Shown here piece after piece: positions 1 through 12,475 of a stretch of DNA of 64,000 bases. The position numbers and the translations under genes are program-made. This DNA is from Apostichopus japonicus. Its lineage: Eukaryota > Echinodermata > Holothuroidea > Aspidochirotida > Stichopodidae. The notes under the pieces are model-generated. The model worked only from the letters and a program-made list of their open reading frames with translations, did no database searches and had not been told where the DNA came from. Numbering within the stretch: position 1 is the first letter of the stretch; each line of letters opens with the position of its first letter. The DNA lies in NCBI RefSeq assembly GCF_037975245.1, contig NC_092567.1, positions 26,673,376 to 26,737,375 on the forward strand. The letters run 5' to 3'.

Positions 1-1097
1 ATGCGTACTTCATACGTGTGCTGTAGTTCCTCAGAAATGTAATGATCTCAAAATATTTATTGTTCTGTGCCTACGCAATGTACAATTGAGCAGAATTTGA
101 CCACAAAATGTCTGCCGTGTCAAGTTCTCACATACTTGAAATTGGCACATTCGCTGATAAGCCAACAATAAGTATATCCATTCATGATTGACTCTGACAG
201 GTCAGGTCCCAGAGAGCTGTGGTATCATGTTGAGGTATTTTTGGTTCTTTTTAGGGAGTAAGAATTTCAAATGCCACAAATATGTGCAAAACTGTGGGGA
301 GGATATTAAAAGCTTAAAAAAAAACACAATTTGATCAGCACATAGCTGAAATGAATTAAAAATCATGGAATATGTAACTCTGCTTCGCTGCAAAAAGTTT
401 AGGTTGCCTGCTGTATCGTTGCTACAGTAGTACTAAGGTTTGTCAAATTTGTAGGTGTGTAATTATATATGAAGCCTTTACTTAACTGTGTATCTAGCCT
501 TGGCCTAACTACTGTATTTATCGTGCACAATCATGACGATATAGTTTTTTGACAAAATTTTTACCTATTTGCAGAGAATCAGCAAATTTCACAGATCACA
601 ATAATAATTGGTTTGACTGTGGCAATGTTTACATTTCATGGTCAAAATTTAAAGTATGGGATGTCATCACCTGGATTCACAAGAGCCACAAGTAAAAAAC
701 AAGCATGGTCTGGATTATTTCTTACCAAAAAAAATAGAAGGAAATTAGAGGGAATCTAAGTGTTACTGTACATTGAGTAATTGAAATAACATGGGGGAGT
801 GAGTAAGGTACAGTAGCTATGTGTTTGGAGTAATATACTGTTGAGACAAAATGAGTAAGGAAACCAGTGTAGGATGATGTATTACCATAGATGTCTTGTA
901 ACCTGCAAAAATAAAATACAATGGGAGCACAAGGCATAGTCATAAAGTTACCAATGATGACTACAAAATCCATAATTCTACTTATAAATGCTTATTGTGT
1001 ACATCTACAATAATTTACAATATTCAGCCTGCATGGTTATTCACTGATTCTTACAGCATTTGCTTCCCAAAAATAATCTTGGTGTAGTCCAGTCAAG
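1..1097. other. Upstream flank of WDR45, no gene recognised
   Basis: AT-rich sequence before the WDR45 start codon. The open frames here are short and resemble no family I know. It presumably contains the WDR45 promoter and 5' leader, but I could not identify a TATA box, initiator or untranslated exon with confidence. Confidence 0.4.
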
Positions 1098-4000
1098 ATG
1101 GCTTTGAGAGGAGTTTATTCCCTGCAATTTAATCAGGATCAAGGTAATGTATTTAATTCTGCTTTAATTTACAGTCCATTTACACTTAGAATTGTTGTTT
1201 TCAAACTTTATCCACCAAATGCTTAATTAGATATCTTGGTTGTATGTTGATAGGGGTTGATTGGGATTCTAGTATAATGTTTACTTATGTTCCCTTAAAT
1301 ACTGTTGTTAATAGGGGTTGATTGGGATTCTAGTATAATGTTTACTTATGTTCCCTTAAATACTGTTTTTGATAGGGGTTGATTGGGATTCTAGTATAAT
1401 GTTTACAGTATGTTCCCTTAAATACTGTTGTTGATAGGGGTTGATTGGAATTCTAGTATAATGTTTACTTATGTTCCCTTAAATACTGTTGTTGATATGG
1501 GTTGATTGGGATTCTAGTATAATGTTTACTTATGTTCCCTTAAATACTGTTGTTGATAGGGGTTGATTGGGATTCTAGTATATGTTTACTTATGTTCCCT
1601 TAAATACTGTTGTTGATATGGGTTGATTGGGATTCTAGTATAATGTTTAATTATGTTCCCTTAAATACTGTTGTTGATAGGGGTTGATTGGGATAATGTT
1701 AACTTATGTTCCCTTACAGGTAAATACTGTTGTTGATATGGGTTGATTGGGATTCTAGTATAATGTTTACTTATATTTTCCCTTAAATACTGTTGTTGAT
1801 AGGGGTTGATTGGGATTCTAGTATAATGTTTACTTATGTTCCCTTAAATACTGTTGTTTAATGTAAGCACTTAATGATTTGTTCGCTCTCTAATTTTTAT
1901 GAATATTGCAATGTAACTACTTTTGATTTCTCTTCTCTGGAAAATTATGAAAAAATAACTTTGTTTTACATTTTTTGTTTGATCAGGATGTTTCTCATGT
2001 GCGATGGAATCTGGTGTTAGAATCTATAATGTAGAGCCCCTCGCTCCAAGGCTTCGATTAGGTTTGTATATGAATTAATTTATTGACCACAACCATGTTT
2101 TGTACTGTTCAAAATAAGTGGAGACTTGTGGTAACTATGAAACATCATTTTCTCTAATCCTGTATATCAGATATATTCTTTGGTAAAATGTTGGCTCGTT
2201 ATTTTTCGGATCATCTATCGCTAATATGAAGCACTGAGCTATTCTTTTAAATTCAGTTTTAATACTCATAGGACTCTCACACACATCAAAGTTTGATAAA
2301 TTTCAGTCTTACTGTATTTTTAGTAAATTAATTGCCAATCAATTCCACAAATTCATACAGTGTATACTAATGATATCCAACTTCCAGTTGTGTAATAATG
2401 AACTGCCAATATCTGCTACTTGTTTCATATTTTAGAGAAAGATGTTGTTGGCAGTGTCACCAGAATAGAAATGCTCAATAGAACCAACCTAATTGCTATT
2501 GTCGGTAAGTAAAAAGATGACCCACCCATTAGTATCTTTATGTGACAGTGATGTAGACAAGTAGTTTTATCCAAGTAACTGGTACTTCAGAGTTTCTTAA
2601 TTCTGGAGTACCAGCGTCCAATTACTTCTCTCTTTTTTATCTGATTCCCAAACTTTAAAAATCCAAGAACAGAGTACAAATATGTTTTTATCAGAGTACC
2701 TTTGATGTATTTAATATAAAAGAGCTTTGTGCTTGTAACTGCTACTGTTGTTGATTAAACAATTGAATATAGAAATGATTTCTTGGACCTTGTTATTCTG
2801 TGCCAATTTCGGTCAATATGTCTCAATACAGTATTTTCAAAAACTCCTCATATTGGAATCGCATGTTAGAAGTATTTTTTTACTGAGATGAACATACTGT
2901 TTTGCAAGAAAGGCATTTTTAAGTGAGCAAAGGGTACTTGAAATTTAGTACAAGTACTTTAACATCTGAATATGAGTACCAAATGATGAGTACAGATACG
3001 TTTTAATACTCAAGTACTCAAAAGTGAGCACAAGTACTTGCAAAGATTATGCAAGTACTTGCAAAGATTATGCAAGTACTTTTTAAGTACAATGACGCTA
3101 ATATACAGTACGAAGCATGCCTGGCGTCAACCCTTGTGAAAAGCTCCTAAATTTTCCTCATGGAGTGATTTTGTAAGGCAAATTTAAATATTAAATGGGA
3201 AAATTGTAATTTTACCAAAAGGTGTTTCTCTTTTGTTAAACTTCTTTAGAAGTGAATATTAGGCTTTACTGGTTTACAATTTATGTTGCCTAATATTTTT
3301 CGCTTCCAATATGAAACATCCGGTTACATTTATTTTATTTCAGGAGGAGGAAAAATGCCAAAGTTTGATGAAAACACAGTCCTCATTTGGGATGATTTTA
3401 TGAAGAAATTTGTCCTAGAGTTGACATTTCCAGCTTGGGTCCTAAATGTGAAACTCAGAAAAGATAAGTAAGTATAGTAATGGTCATGTTTGCTTCGAAA
3501 GGCACGCATAATTTGTCTGAAAGTTGAAAAAAAAAAATTAAACACAACTGCTCAATTTTCATATATATTACATTGATTCCCTGTTCTGTTAACACCCTCC
3601 ACCTCTTCCCATACCCAAGTTTCTTTGTCTGTCTTCCTCCTTTTGTTTTAATAATTGAAGTAGTTAATTACAGTTTCCTCAATTTAGTCCTGTACTCTAC
3701 TAAATTTTGACCACATTGGAAGCACACTACAGCCATGATCAAAGCTTTAGTAGGTATTTCCTGAACTCTGTTTTACACATCTACTGTTTTATTTTCTTTC
3801 TCTCTCTCTCTTTAGGATAGTTGTGGTTCTCTGCAACCAAATATATGTATATAGTTTTCCAAATGATCCACAAAAGCTTTTCACATTTGACACCAGGCCA
3901 AATCCTCAAGGTAAAGAATTTTTTTTTCTTTTTCTTTTTTCTGACAGTTTCAAAGTAAATGTATACCTCTTGATTGTAGGTGTAATTTCTTCCTCCAAAA

Positions 4001-7000
4001 ATGTTACTCAGGTGATGGAAAGAGAAAGATCAAGAAGGAGGTGCGGTGGCCGGGGGGAATCAATATTAACGAGAAGGGGACAGATGGTTCTTCCTGATGT
4101 GATCAAACTTTCAGGTTGTCAGGCTTCTCAAGCTTTACATTATACAAGCACTGCATATTTGGTGACTCAATTCCATTTGTGTGTTACAGTAAGGTGACCA
4201 TATTTTCCTGACTGGAATCAGGGACATTTATTGCATGACTGATATGGGGGAGAGGTGGGGGAGAGGGGAAAGGTGCTTAGATGTAAAATGGTGATACTTA
4301 GAAGCACTTTTTAAATCAATTTTATTTTCAAAAATGTAGCTTTTTCTTAGATGAAATTTTCTTACTTTACGTGCTTCTTTAAGAGCTCGTGAGTTGCTCA
4401 TGCTCACACTATAAGTGTCGTTGTGTCGCCGTAGTTGCCAATTATATGGTCGAAAGATACTAGATCGATCTAGCATATTTTAACAGTGTTTCCACTTTAC
4501 ACTGGCCCACCTGAAATGCTGGTTATAAGTTCCGTTCTGCGACTGCACACGTGACTAAATTTTGTTTTTTAAATTATTTTACTAATAATGTGGGATATTT
4601 TCGAAATTCCTGAACAATTTGACGAATCGGGGACATTTTCGGGGACACTTGTTTATCAGGGACAGCAGACTGTAATCGGGGACTGTCCCCAAAAATCGGG
4701 GACGTCTGGTCACCTTATGTTACAGTATCTCCTTTGGTTATTCCTGCAGGTGTCTGTGCTCTTTCCCCTTCCAGTGATCACCAGATATTAGTCTTTCCTG
4801 GTCACAAGCAAGGCAGTATACAGATTCCAGACTTGAGTGTAGTAGAATCAGGCTTTTCCAGTTCTCCTGTCACTATCAATGCCCATCAGGGTGAAATCCA
4901 GTGTATTGCAATAAACCAAGAGGGTACACGCGTGGCAACAGCATCATCAAAGGTAACAAAAGGGGCAAGGGAAGGGGGACATTGAATGGATACTACATGG
5001 TGTTTACCTTTAAAGAGAGATCGGAGCAGACCAAGTTAAAGCTGTTATAGCAGTGTACTATGGAGACCCAACCAACTTGCATGTCTGAGGTTACTAGGTT
5101 TTTTAAAAAGGAAATTTTTCTTTGTTGGTTCCAAGAATAATGACTATCAACTTTGAGAGAGATTTTTATGAATACTTGCTTGTAACACATACTGTAACTG
5201 TATAAACATAACAGTTTTTCTTGAGGTGGCTGTATCACTATTGGTAGTTTCTCAGGAATGTCAGGGAGTTATATACAACCATGGAGGGCAATAGTTATGA
5301 AAATGAAGTCAAGGCACAACAAAACTTGCAAACAGACACCATGGCTGCGGCTATGAATGGCATCATGTGAGTGTGGTTGGGTTGAATAACAGCTGTGTGC
5401 ACCATTTGGACAAGTAGAAATACTTGAATTAGTTTCTGACATGGTGCCCTAGACTCCCTTGATTGCATTATTCATCTGGTGTGGTGGGTGAGGTGTGGAG
5501 TGTAGGGTCGGGCAGTGTGCAGTAGGGTTTGTATAATTGTAGTTGTGAATTGCTCAGCTGATTTTTCAACAAAGGTTACTTACATGTGTTGTTAAGAAGT
5601 TTTAAACAATAATGGAGGAGAGTTATATTTAATCTAGGGTTAAATTGCTGCAGCTATGCTTGTGCTGACACAACAACAGAATTACATGACTCTACTCTTT
5701 GACACATGTTTCCTTTTATGCAGGGGACATTAATCAGAGTATTTGACACTACATCTCGTAAGCAGCTAGTGGAGCTTAGAAGAGGATCTGACCCTGCTAC
5801 CCTTTACTGGTAAGGGGGACAGGTTATCCTTCAATAAAATCCTTGTTTGCATGTAAATCACAGCAGAAGGCAAAAGATTCATTGTAAACAATTGTTGCAA
5901 AAAACTGTTTTCTTACGTAGTTGTGAACTGCTTTATTTACATTGAAAGTACTTGTATGCCAGTTTTCCACCACATACAAGAGTCAGTAGACCTACAAAGT
6001 GTTAAAATAAATGATAATTGCAATTCATCCAAATGCTGCATTTTCCATGATGTTTTTGTCGCTTAAAGAACCTGTAACTGTTTCTATGAATTCTAAATCT
6101 TGTCCCTGAAATAGTTCTCACATTAGTGTCAAACAGATCCACTAGCAGATTGGACATTTTGGAAAAAAGAAAGTGTTCTGGCATTTAAAGTACTCCAGAA
6201 GTATATGTGGTTGCACCCCTTCTCTATGCCCTGATTTAAAATTTGAGGGGGGAGGGGGCATGAAATTTGGCTTACATCCATTCTAGGGAGGGGTCAAAGT
6301 GGGGGGGGGGTGGTAAGGGAGCTTCAGTGCAGAGTTATGCTATCATTTCCATCACTTCAACTACATTTGTGTATTACAATTCAATCTTGGCCAAGTAAAC
6401 AACTTAGGGTACATACAAGTGGTGCTTTGCCATCCCGTTTTGACCCAAACATTTCTGTAGCAGAACTCTGAACCCCCCTCCCCTCTTCACCACTAATTAT
6501 GGCTACTTCATTTTGATTTTGACTGCATTTTAGAGGCTGTAGAAAAAACATAGAATTCAGTTATTAAACAACATCAATAAGAAATTATTTTATGGGTTGG
6601 AGATTTTATTCTTGTCTGTTTTCTCTTGCTGCAGCATCAACTTCAGTAACGATTCATGCTATCTGTGTGCATCTAGCGATAAAGGCACTGTCCACGTATT
6701 TGCCCTGAGTAACACCACATTAAACAGAAGATCAACGTAAGTAGTCTCATGCTATCTGTGTGCATCTAGCGATAAAGGCACTGTCCACGTATTTGCCCTG
6801 AGTAACACCACATTAAACAGACGATCAACGTAAGTAGGCTCATGCTATCTGTGTGCATCTAGCGATAAAGGCACTGTCCACGTATTTGCCCTGAGTAACA
6901 CCACATTAAACAGACGATCAACGTAAGTAGTCTCATGCTATCTGTGTGCATCTAGCGATAAAGGCACTGTCCACGTATTTGCCCTGAGTAACACCACATT

Positions 7001-8916
7001 AAACAGACGATCAACGTAAGTAGTCTCATGCTATCTGTGTGCATCTAGCGATAAAGGCACTGTCCACGTATTTGCCCTGAGTAACACCACATTAAACAGA
7101 TGATCAACGTAAGTAGTCTCATGCTATCTGTGTGCATCTAGCGATAAAGGCACTGTCCACGTATTTGCCCTGAGTAACACCACATTAAACAGACGATCAA
7201 CGTAAGTAGTCTCATGCTATCTGTGTGCATCTAGCGATAAAGGCACTGTCCACGTATTTGCCCTGAGTAACACCACATTAAACAGACGATCAACGTAAGT
7301 AGTCTCATGCTATCTGTGTGCATCTAGCGATAAAGGCACTGTCCACGTATTTGCCCCGAGTAACACCACATTAAACAGACGATCAACGTAAGTAGTCTCA
7401 TGCTATCTGTGTGCATCTAGCGATAAAGGCACTGTCCACGTATTTGCCCCGAGTAACACCACATTAAACAGACGATCAACGTAAGTAGTCTCATGCTATC
7501 TGTGTGCATCTAGCGATAAAGGCACTGTCCACGTATTTGCCCTGAGTAACACCACATTAAACAGACGATCAACGTAAGTAGTCTCATGGAACGCAGACTT
7601 CCGAGTGGTACTTGGTGGTTGGTACTCAGCAGTTTTTTTCATTATAGAAGTATGTTCAACCTCGCAAAACAATGTGGTTATGCTAATGAGCTGTACTTTG
7701 AAATTTGTGTTCAAGCACTTTCATCATAACATTTTTGAGGTTTTGTCACAAGAGTACTTCTTAAAAGCCTCTGTGTATGATGGCATCTCCTAAACCAGCC
7801 ATACAGTGAAATTAACTAGTCTGTCGTACATTGGATAGTGGAGCAGTGTGTATTTGCCTATGGCTACGAACAAGATTTAGCCAGTTTTCAGTTGCTGGCT
7901 TTAGGCAACAGTACAGTTATTCAGTGTGTGACAGTTCATGATATGTCCATTTTCAACAAAGTTATTACCAATCCTGGAAGAAACAATGTTTGCATAATTA
8001 CGAGTTTTCACCATCAAAAACTAAAACCGGACAGTTAATTTAAGTTATGTCTTTTTCAGTCGGGTATAGTGTGCAGATGGTTTTAAAATCTTGGTTGGTT
8101 GGGATGTAGAATTCTCAATGTAACTTCTCTGGTTGACGTCCTAATGTAATAGATTGTAGCTCTTTTACCTATGACCTTCAGTTTATGCATTTTAGAACAC
8201 ATATATACATTTGTATATCCTGAATTAATTTCATTGGTGGTTGACAACAAGGGAAGTAAAACAAAGCCAGTCTTATACAGTCTGTTTACAACCTTTCCCT
8301 GTCGAAATATTCACTTTCTTTTAACAATTGGAAGTATTTTGTACATGAAGCAAGTTGGACATTATCAGCTGGGTATGTTCAAACTGCTAGAAGTTGTCAA
8401 ATGGTCATTTCCTCCAGGTTCTGACAATTCCGATTCTATGACAATATTGAGGATTGTTCAGATAGAAACTTCAATATCTCTGGGTGGGTAAATGCCCTTT
8501 GGGTGGTAATAAAAAACTATTTGAGTTTATATAGCTATTACAACTTTATTTTAGAGCATTTTTCATGGAAATCCTGATTGTTTTTTTTAGGATGATATAT
8601 ACAGCCAATCAAAACTCATGAAAACTGACTGTCACTCATTATTACATTTAAGTTCTTTTGTTTATTTCATGTTCACTCCAAATATAGACTTGCCAAGGTT
8701 GGAATCAAAGGCCAGTACGTGGAATCTCAGTGGGATTTGGCTAACTTTACGGTTTCGGCAGAATGTGCGTGTATCTGTGCCTTTGTGCAGCCGTCCTCAA
8801 TCATCGCAGCCTGTGTCGATGGAACTTTCCACAAATACGTATTCACTCCGGAAGGCAGTTGTAACAGAGAGGCATACGATGAATACTTAGAACTCGGCGA
8901 CGATGAAGAATTTTAA
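1098..8916 (+). CDS. WDR45: WDR45 / WIPI4 autophagy beta-propeller, 9 coding exons
   Basis: PROPPIN protein that binds PI3P/PI(3,5)P2 on autophagic membranes and works with ATG2 in phagophore growth (family knowledge). Exons read by hand: 1098-1143, 1987-2061, 2436-2504, 3344-3467, 3816-3910, 4750-4952, 5724-5809, 6635-6736, 8688-8916. They join in phase to 342 codons plus stop; vertebrate WDR45 is about 360 residues. The product begins [20 protein letters not shown] and ends [11 protein letters not shown], which matches WDR45 rather than WDR45B. The lipid-binding LRRG motif is at residues 222-225 (exon 7). All introns are GT-AG. Intron 1 holds a 61-bp minisatellite and intron 5 a MITE. The 3' end of exon 8 with its donor is tandemly repeated into intron 8, so the donor at 6737 must be chosen over nine copies. 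The stop-codon region is also copied into the 3' flank. Confidence 0.95.
1247..1858. repeat. 61-bp minisatellite in WDR45 intron 1
   Basis: About ten head-to-tail copies of a roughly 61-bp unit containing GGGGTTGATTGGGATTC and TTCCCTTAAATACTG. Most copies are nearly identical, with small indels. The copy near 1681-1735 lacks an internal block and carries a short insertion that gives the motif TTACAGGTAAAT. Confidence 0.95.
4192..4715. mobile_element. MITE with TA target duplication in WDR45 intron 5
   Basis: A 524-bp element with short inverted ends: AGGTGACCA at 4192 and TGGTCACCT ending at 4715, flanked by TA on both sides. The right end contains repeated GGGGAC blocks. It has no coding capacity. 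Ends and TA duplication fit a Tc1/mariner-type nonautonomous element; the superfamily is an inference. Confidence 0.75.
6658..7587 (+). repeat. 93-bp tandem array copying WDR45 exon 8 end plus splice donor
   Basis: Ten copies counting the genuine exon; TGCATCTAGC recurs at 6668, 6761, 6854, 6947, 7040, 7133, 7226, 7319, 7412 and 7505, exactly 93 bp apart. Each unit has the last part of exon 8, its GTAAGT donor and a few intron bases. Copies differ at only a few sites (CGATCAAC against AGATCAAC in the true exon, CCCCGAG against CCCTGAG). No copy has a usable acceptor. Reading past the first donor meets TAA, formed by the donor itself, so only the first donor yields full-length protein. Confidence 0.97.
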
Positions 8917-9260
8917 ACTCATGTTATATGTGGACTGAGGTACAGCTGTATCTGCCTGTGTTTGGTACTCTGGAAGGTATATGGCAATGATAGATGATGA
9001 AGAATTTTAATGGTGGATTGAACTCATGTTATATATTGAATGGGGTTTGTTGAACCATATCTTCTTGTGTTTGGTACTCTTCTGCCTGTATCTACCTGTT
9101 TTTGGTACCCAGTAGGGTATATGGCAATGATAGATGATGAAGAATTTTAATGGTGGATTGAACTCATGTTATATATGGAATGGGGTTTGTTGAACCATAT
9201 CTTCTTGTGTTTGGTACTCTTCTGCCTGTATCTACCTGTTTTACCATATACCCAGTAGGG
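8902..9260 (+). repeat. Tandem copies of the WDR45 stop-codon region in the 3' flank
   Basis: GATGAAGAATTTTAA, the last codons of WDR45, occurs at 8902, 8996 and 9136. The sequence following each copy is also similar (ACTCATGTTATAT, CTGCCTGTRTCT, TTTGGTAC). The second and third units are closest, about 140 bp apart. The extra copies lie downstream of the real stop and should be 3' UTR. Confidence 0.85.
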
Positions 9261-9399
9261 TATATGGCACTGATAGACCTGTGTTATGTACAATGCTTAT
9301 GTAAATGTTAGTGGTGATGACTCGTATTCAATAGTTAACCAGACACTGCTCTTATTAATAACTGGGGTTTGTTCAACATCATTACAGTCTCCAGTGGCA

Positions 9400-9405
9400 A
9401 ATAAA
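9400..9405 (+). terminator. Candidate WDR45 polyadenylation signal
   Basis: Canonical AATAAA about 480 bp after the WDR45 stop. No transcript evidence is available, and other AT-rich hexamers occur further on. Confidence 0.4.
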
Positions 9406-9806
9406 TGTATCATAGAGCAATAGGCACAATTGGTGAGTATGTACAATACATCGATGAAGACAAAGTTAGTTTATCGATATGCAGGTCTCGATCAAGATTT
9501 TTAGAGGCACTTATTTACTCCAGAAGTCAGCTGAAAATGTGAGAATTGGGAGATCAGTTATGCTGTAAGACTTGCATCATGGATTTCATCTATTTGGTTA
9601 ATGTGAAGCTTGTTCATACATGGCCAATAATTAGGATCTGTTTATGAACCTACCTGCATCTAAAAGGTACACATTTATAAACCGTATACGGATAGAGATT
9701 CATACCTTGGAGCAGTTTTGAAAGTGGATAATCTTCACTTTTTCGAAAAGCATGCGCATTCCTGGAGTAGCTATAGACAATGGTATTTAGTGATTCTTGT
9801 ATACCT

Positions 9807-10277
9807 CAGGGATGAGACTGAGCCGGGGAAAAAAAATCTGAAATTTATCGATCGCCGTCCTGGCGGAGGGGTTTAAGGGGAGTAGGTGTCCCCCTCCCCT
9901 TTAGAATTTTTTTGTCAGGTAAGGAGGGCTTAGATGCAAAATGGTGGACTCTAGATGGAATCTATCACATCACGTCACTCGCCAAAAAAGTGTGGAATTT
10001 CTGCTTGTATAATTTATCCATTAGCTTTTTTGAACCAAAAAAAGGCTTTTTTCTTGCTTTGTGCTACTTGATTCCACCACTGGTCAAATTCGGTGTTCCT
10101 TCCCTTCACAGTCCAGCATGTTCGGCAAAAAAAAAATCAAAAAAATAAAAATCAAAAAAATCAAAAAATTTAAATTAAATCAAAAAAATAATAAAAAACG
10201 CGAATTACGAGAAAAAACGCGAAAATGAAAAAAAAAAAATCGGAAATCCGCGTTTCCGCGGAAGAGTCTCATGCCTG
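9807..10277. mobile_element. MITE, CAGGGATGAGACT termini
   Basis: Left end CAGGGATGAGACTG and right end GAGTCTCATGCCTG are inverted repeats with one mismatch near the tip. ATACCT occurs directly outside both ends (9801-9806, 10278-10283). The interior is G-rich then A-rich and noncoding, with a segment resembling the inside of the hAT-like MITEs at 22115 and 23452 (TTAGATGCAAAATGGTG). Confidence 0.7.
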
Positions 10278-10283
10278 ATACCT

Positions 10284-12214
10284 GTGTGCATCACCCTGTA
10301 ACATATTAAATGCGTCACATTTTAATATTCAATTAATATGCTTCGTACAATTATTCCATGTTTGTGTTTTGACAAATGTTTGATGCCAACTGCAAATCAG
10401 GGAATACTTTATCTGGTAGATTGCTTACCAGTGCAAAGATAGTAGAGTACTCTACCTAATAGTAGAGTGCTCTACCTGTGCAAAGTATAGCAGTTTACCT
10501 ACAGTATGTACAGAAACCATTGACAAAATTCAGCCTTCAAAACTACTAGATTTGAACTCTAAATTAAATTATTCCTCCAAGTTACACAACAGTTCATTAG
10601 ACTCACTACTCAAAGTCTCATATTAAATCATTTTGAAAAGTTTTGATTTTCATTTCTGTCTGCAGTTCATACTAGTATGTAAATAGTCTGGGGCAATTGT
10701 GTAAAGAATTGAGTGGATTCAAACTTGTCAAATAAGAGGAATTACTAAAACAAATAAAGAGCTGCTTAAGAGAATGTTTTGTTTTATGATCACAATGAAA
10801 GTGACTGCTCTGCCTATTGCACAACTAATGGTGTCGACTTGTGAATGATACATGACTTCACCACCTTCATACTGTATATATTAGTCCTGTGCCAAATGAC
10901 ACAAGATGATGAAAGAAGTTTATTTGCTATAATGCTATGTAGGTTTCTCAGATCTGGACACCAAAAGTACAGCATGCATACATATACAGTTTTAACTTCA
11001 GATGAGCTGTATTAAAATGATCTATGTATTTCACATCCAATATCCGACATCAGTTGATGAGTCCCCACCAGCATTGAAAGCCAGGATTTGTTCCTATCCT
11101 TAAGTCAAAACAAGATCCAACATAATGTACACTATTGCAGAATAACATTGTAAATAAATATTGTAATAATTATATATCTTCTAATATTTTGTAAATAAAT
11201 ATTAGAAGAAAAGGTAAACAATACAACCTGTTAAAACCATCAGTTCTCAATATCTGATAAATGTGTTTGTGTCTCCATTTTCTACTCAATTTTGTGATTC
11301 ATTGCAAACTTGGATAACTTGTAATATGCTCAGATTGAAAGATAACATCACCTTTGAAAATCTGAAAGTATTCTCCTTTTCATATTTCTGTGGTGAAAAC
11401 ATGTTAATGATACCAGCATAAAGAAGTCAAGTGCAAATCTAGGACAAGCTTGGAGAGCAGCCATTTGCAAATGAAATGTAAAACATGACAGCTTTGAATA
11501 ATATGAAGCGATTTCTGATAACAAAATAAATCAAAGTATCTACCAGCTTTGAATACATTTTTTTGTACGAAGTACCAAATGTTCGGTTAATATTAATTAA
11601 TATACATGTATGCAAGCGGCAAATCTTCATATATATTTGGCATACAAAATAGATTATGTTGTGATGCTTATTTTGCTGTCTAGCGATGGTGTACATTAGC
11701 TCATGCAAGTTATGTAACATCACAAACTGACACAGAGACATCGGACAGAGAGAGTGACTAATTACCAGGTTGTTTTGGATACATATTTATTCACGGGATA
11801 TTTGGAGTAAAGGGGAAATTTCCCTAGACCTGTTCCTTGTCCTAAACTCAATAAATCAAGTACAACTTCTGACAGAAAATATTAATAATACATGAAAAAA
11901 GAAACTGCTTAATCAAACATGTATGACTAATAAGGATTCTGGAAGGTTCATTAAAGGGGAACAAACTTGAAGGGGTTGGCCTATATAATGCCAATGCTGC
12001 AGTTATACCATTTTTCAATGCATGCATTTATGACTTTTTACTTATGGAGTAAAAACCTGGTCAATACTGGCAAGCAGCTGCTCTATAGGGAGCTCAACAT
12101 TTACTTTGGCAAACCCGCAACTACTGTATTGATTAGCCTTAAAATGTTCTTTGTTTATATAAGTTCTCCATTGAATCTCTTGTGTGGCTCAGGCCCGAGT
12201 TTGCCTAGTCCATC
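10284..12214. other. Intergenic between convergent WDR45 and RTN4IP1
   Basis: AT-rich spacer without a supportable gene. A minus-strand AATAAA at 11786-11791 could serve RTN4IP1, about 670 bp past its stop, but this is weak. The longest open frames are short and low-complexity. Confidence 0.4.
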
Positions 12215-12216
12215 AA

Positions 12217-12475
12217 TGTGCAACCAGACTGACACAAACAGTTACCATGATCACTGAAACAATTCTCAATGTGCAGCCAGACTGACACAAACAGTTACCA
12301 TGATCACTGAAACATTTCTCAATGTGCAGCCAGACTGACACAAACAGTTACCATGATCACTGAAACAATTCTCAATGTGCAGCCAGACTGACACAAACAG
12401 TTACCATGATCACTGAAACAATTCTCAATGTGCAGCCAGACTGACACAAACAGTTACCATGATCACTGAAACAAC
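12217..12475. repeat. 53-bp minisatellite overlapping the RTN4IP1 stop codon
   Basis: About five copies of a 53-bp unit containing CCAGACTGACACAAACAG and ACCATGATCACTGAAAC. The RTN4IP1 stop (TCA on +, 12463-12465) and its last codons lie in the final, partial copy. The array therefore seems to have grown from the gene's end into its 3' UTR. Confidence 0.9.

Noticed and set aside
3823-4197. Long frame running through WDR45 exon 5 into intron 5
   Set aside because: Its first part is the true exon. After the donor at 3911 it reads intron sequence unlike any WIPI protein.
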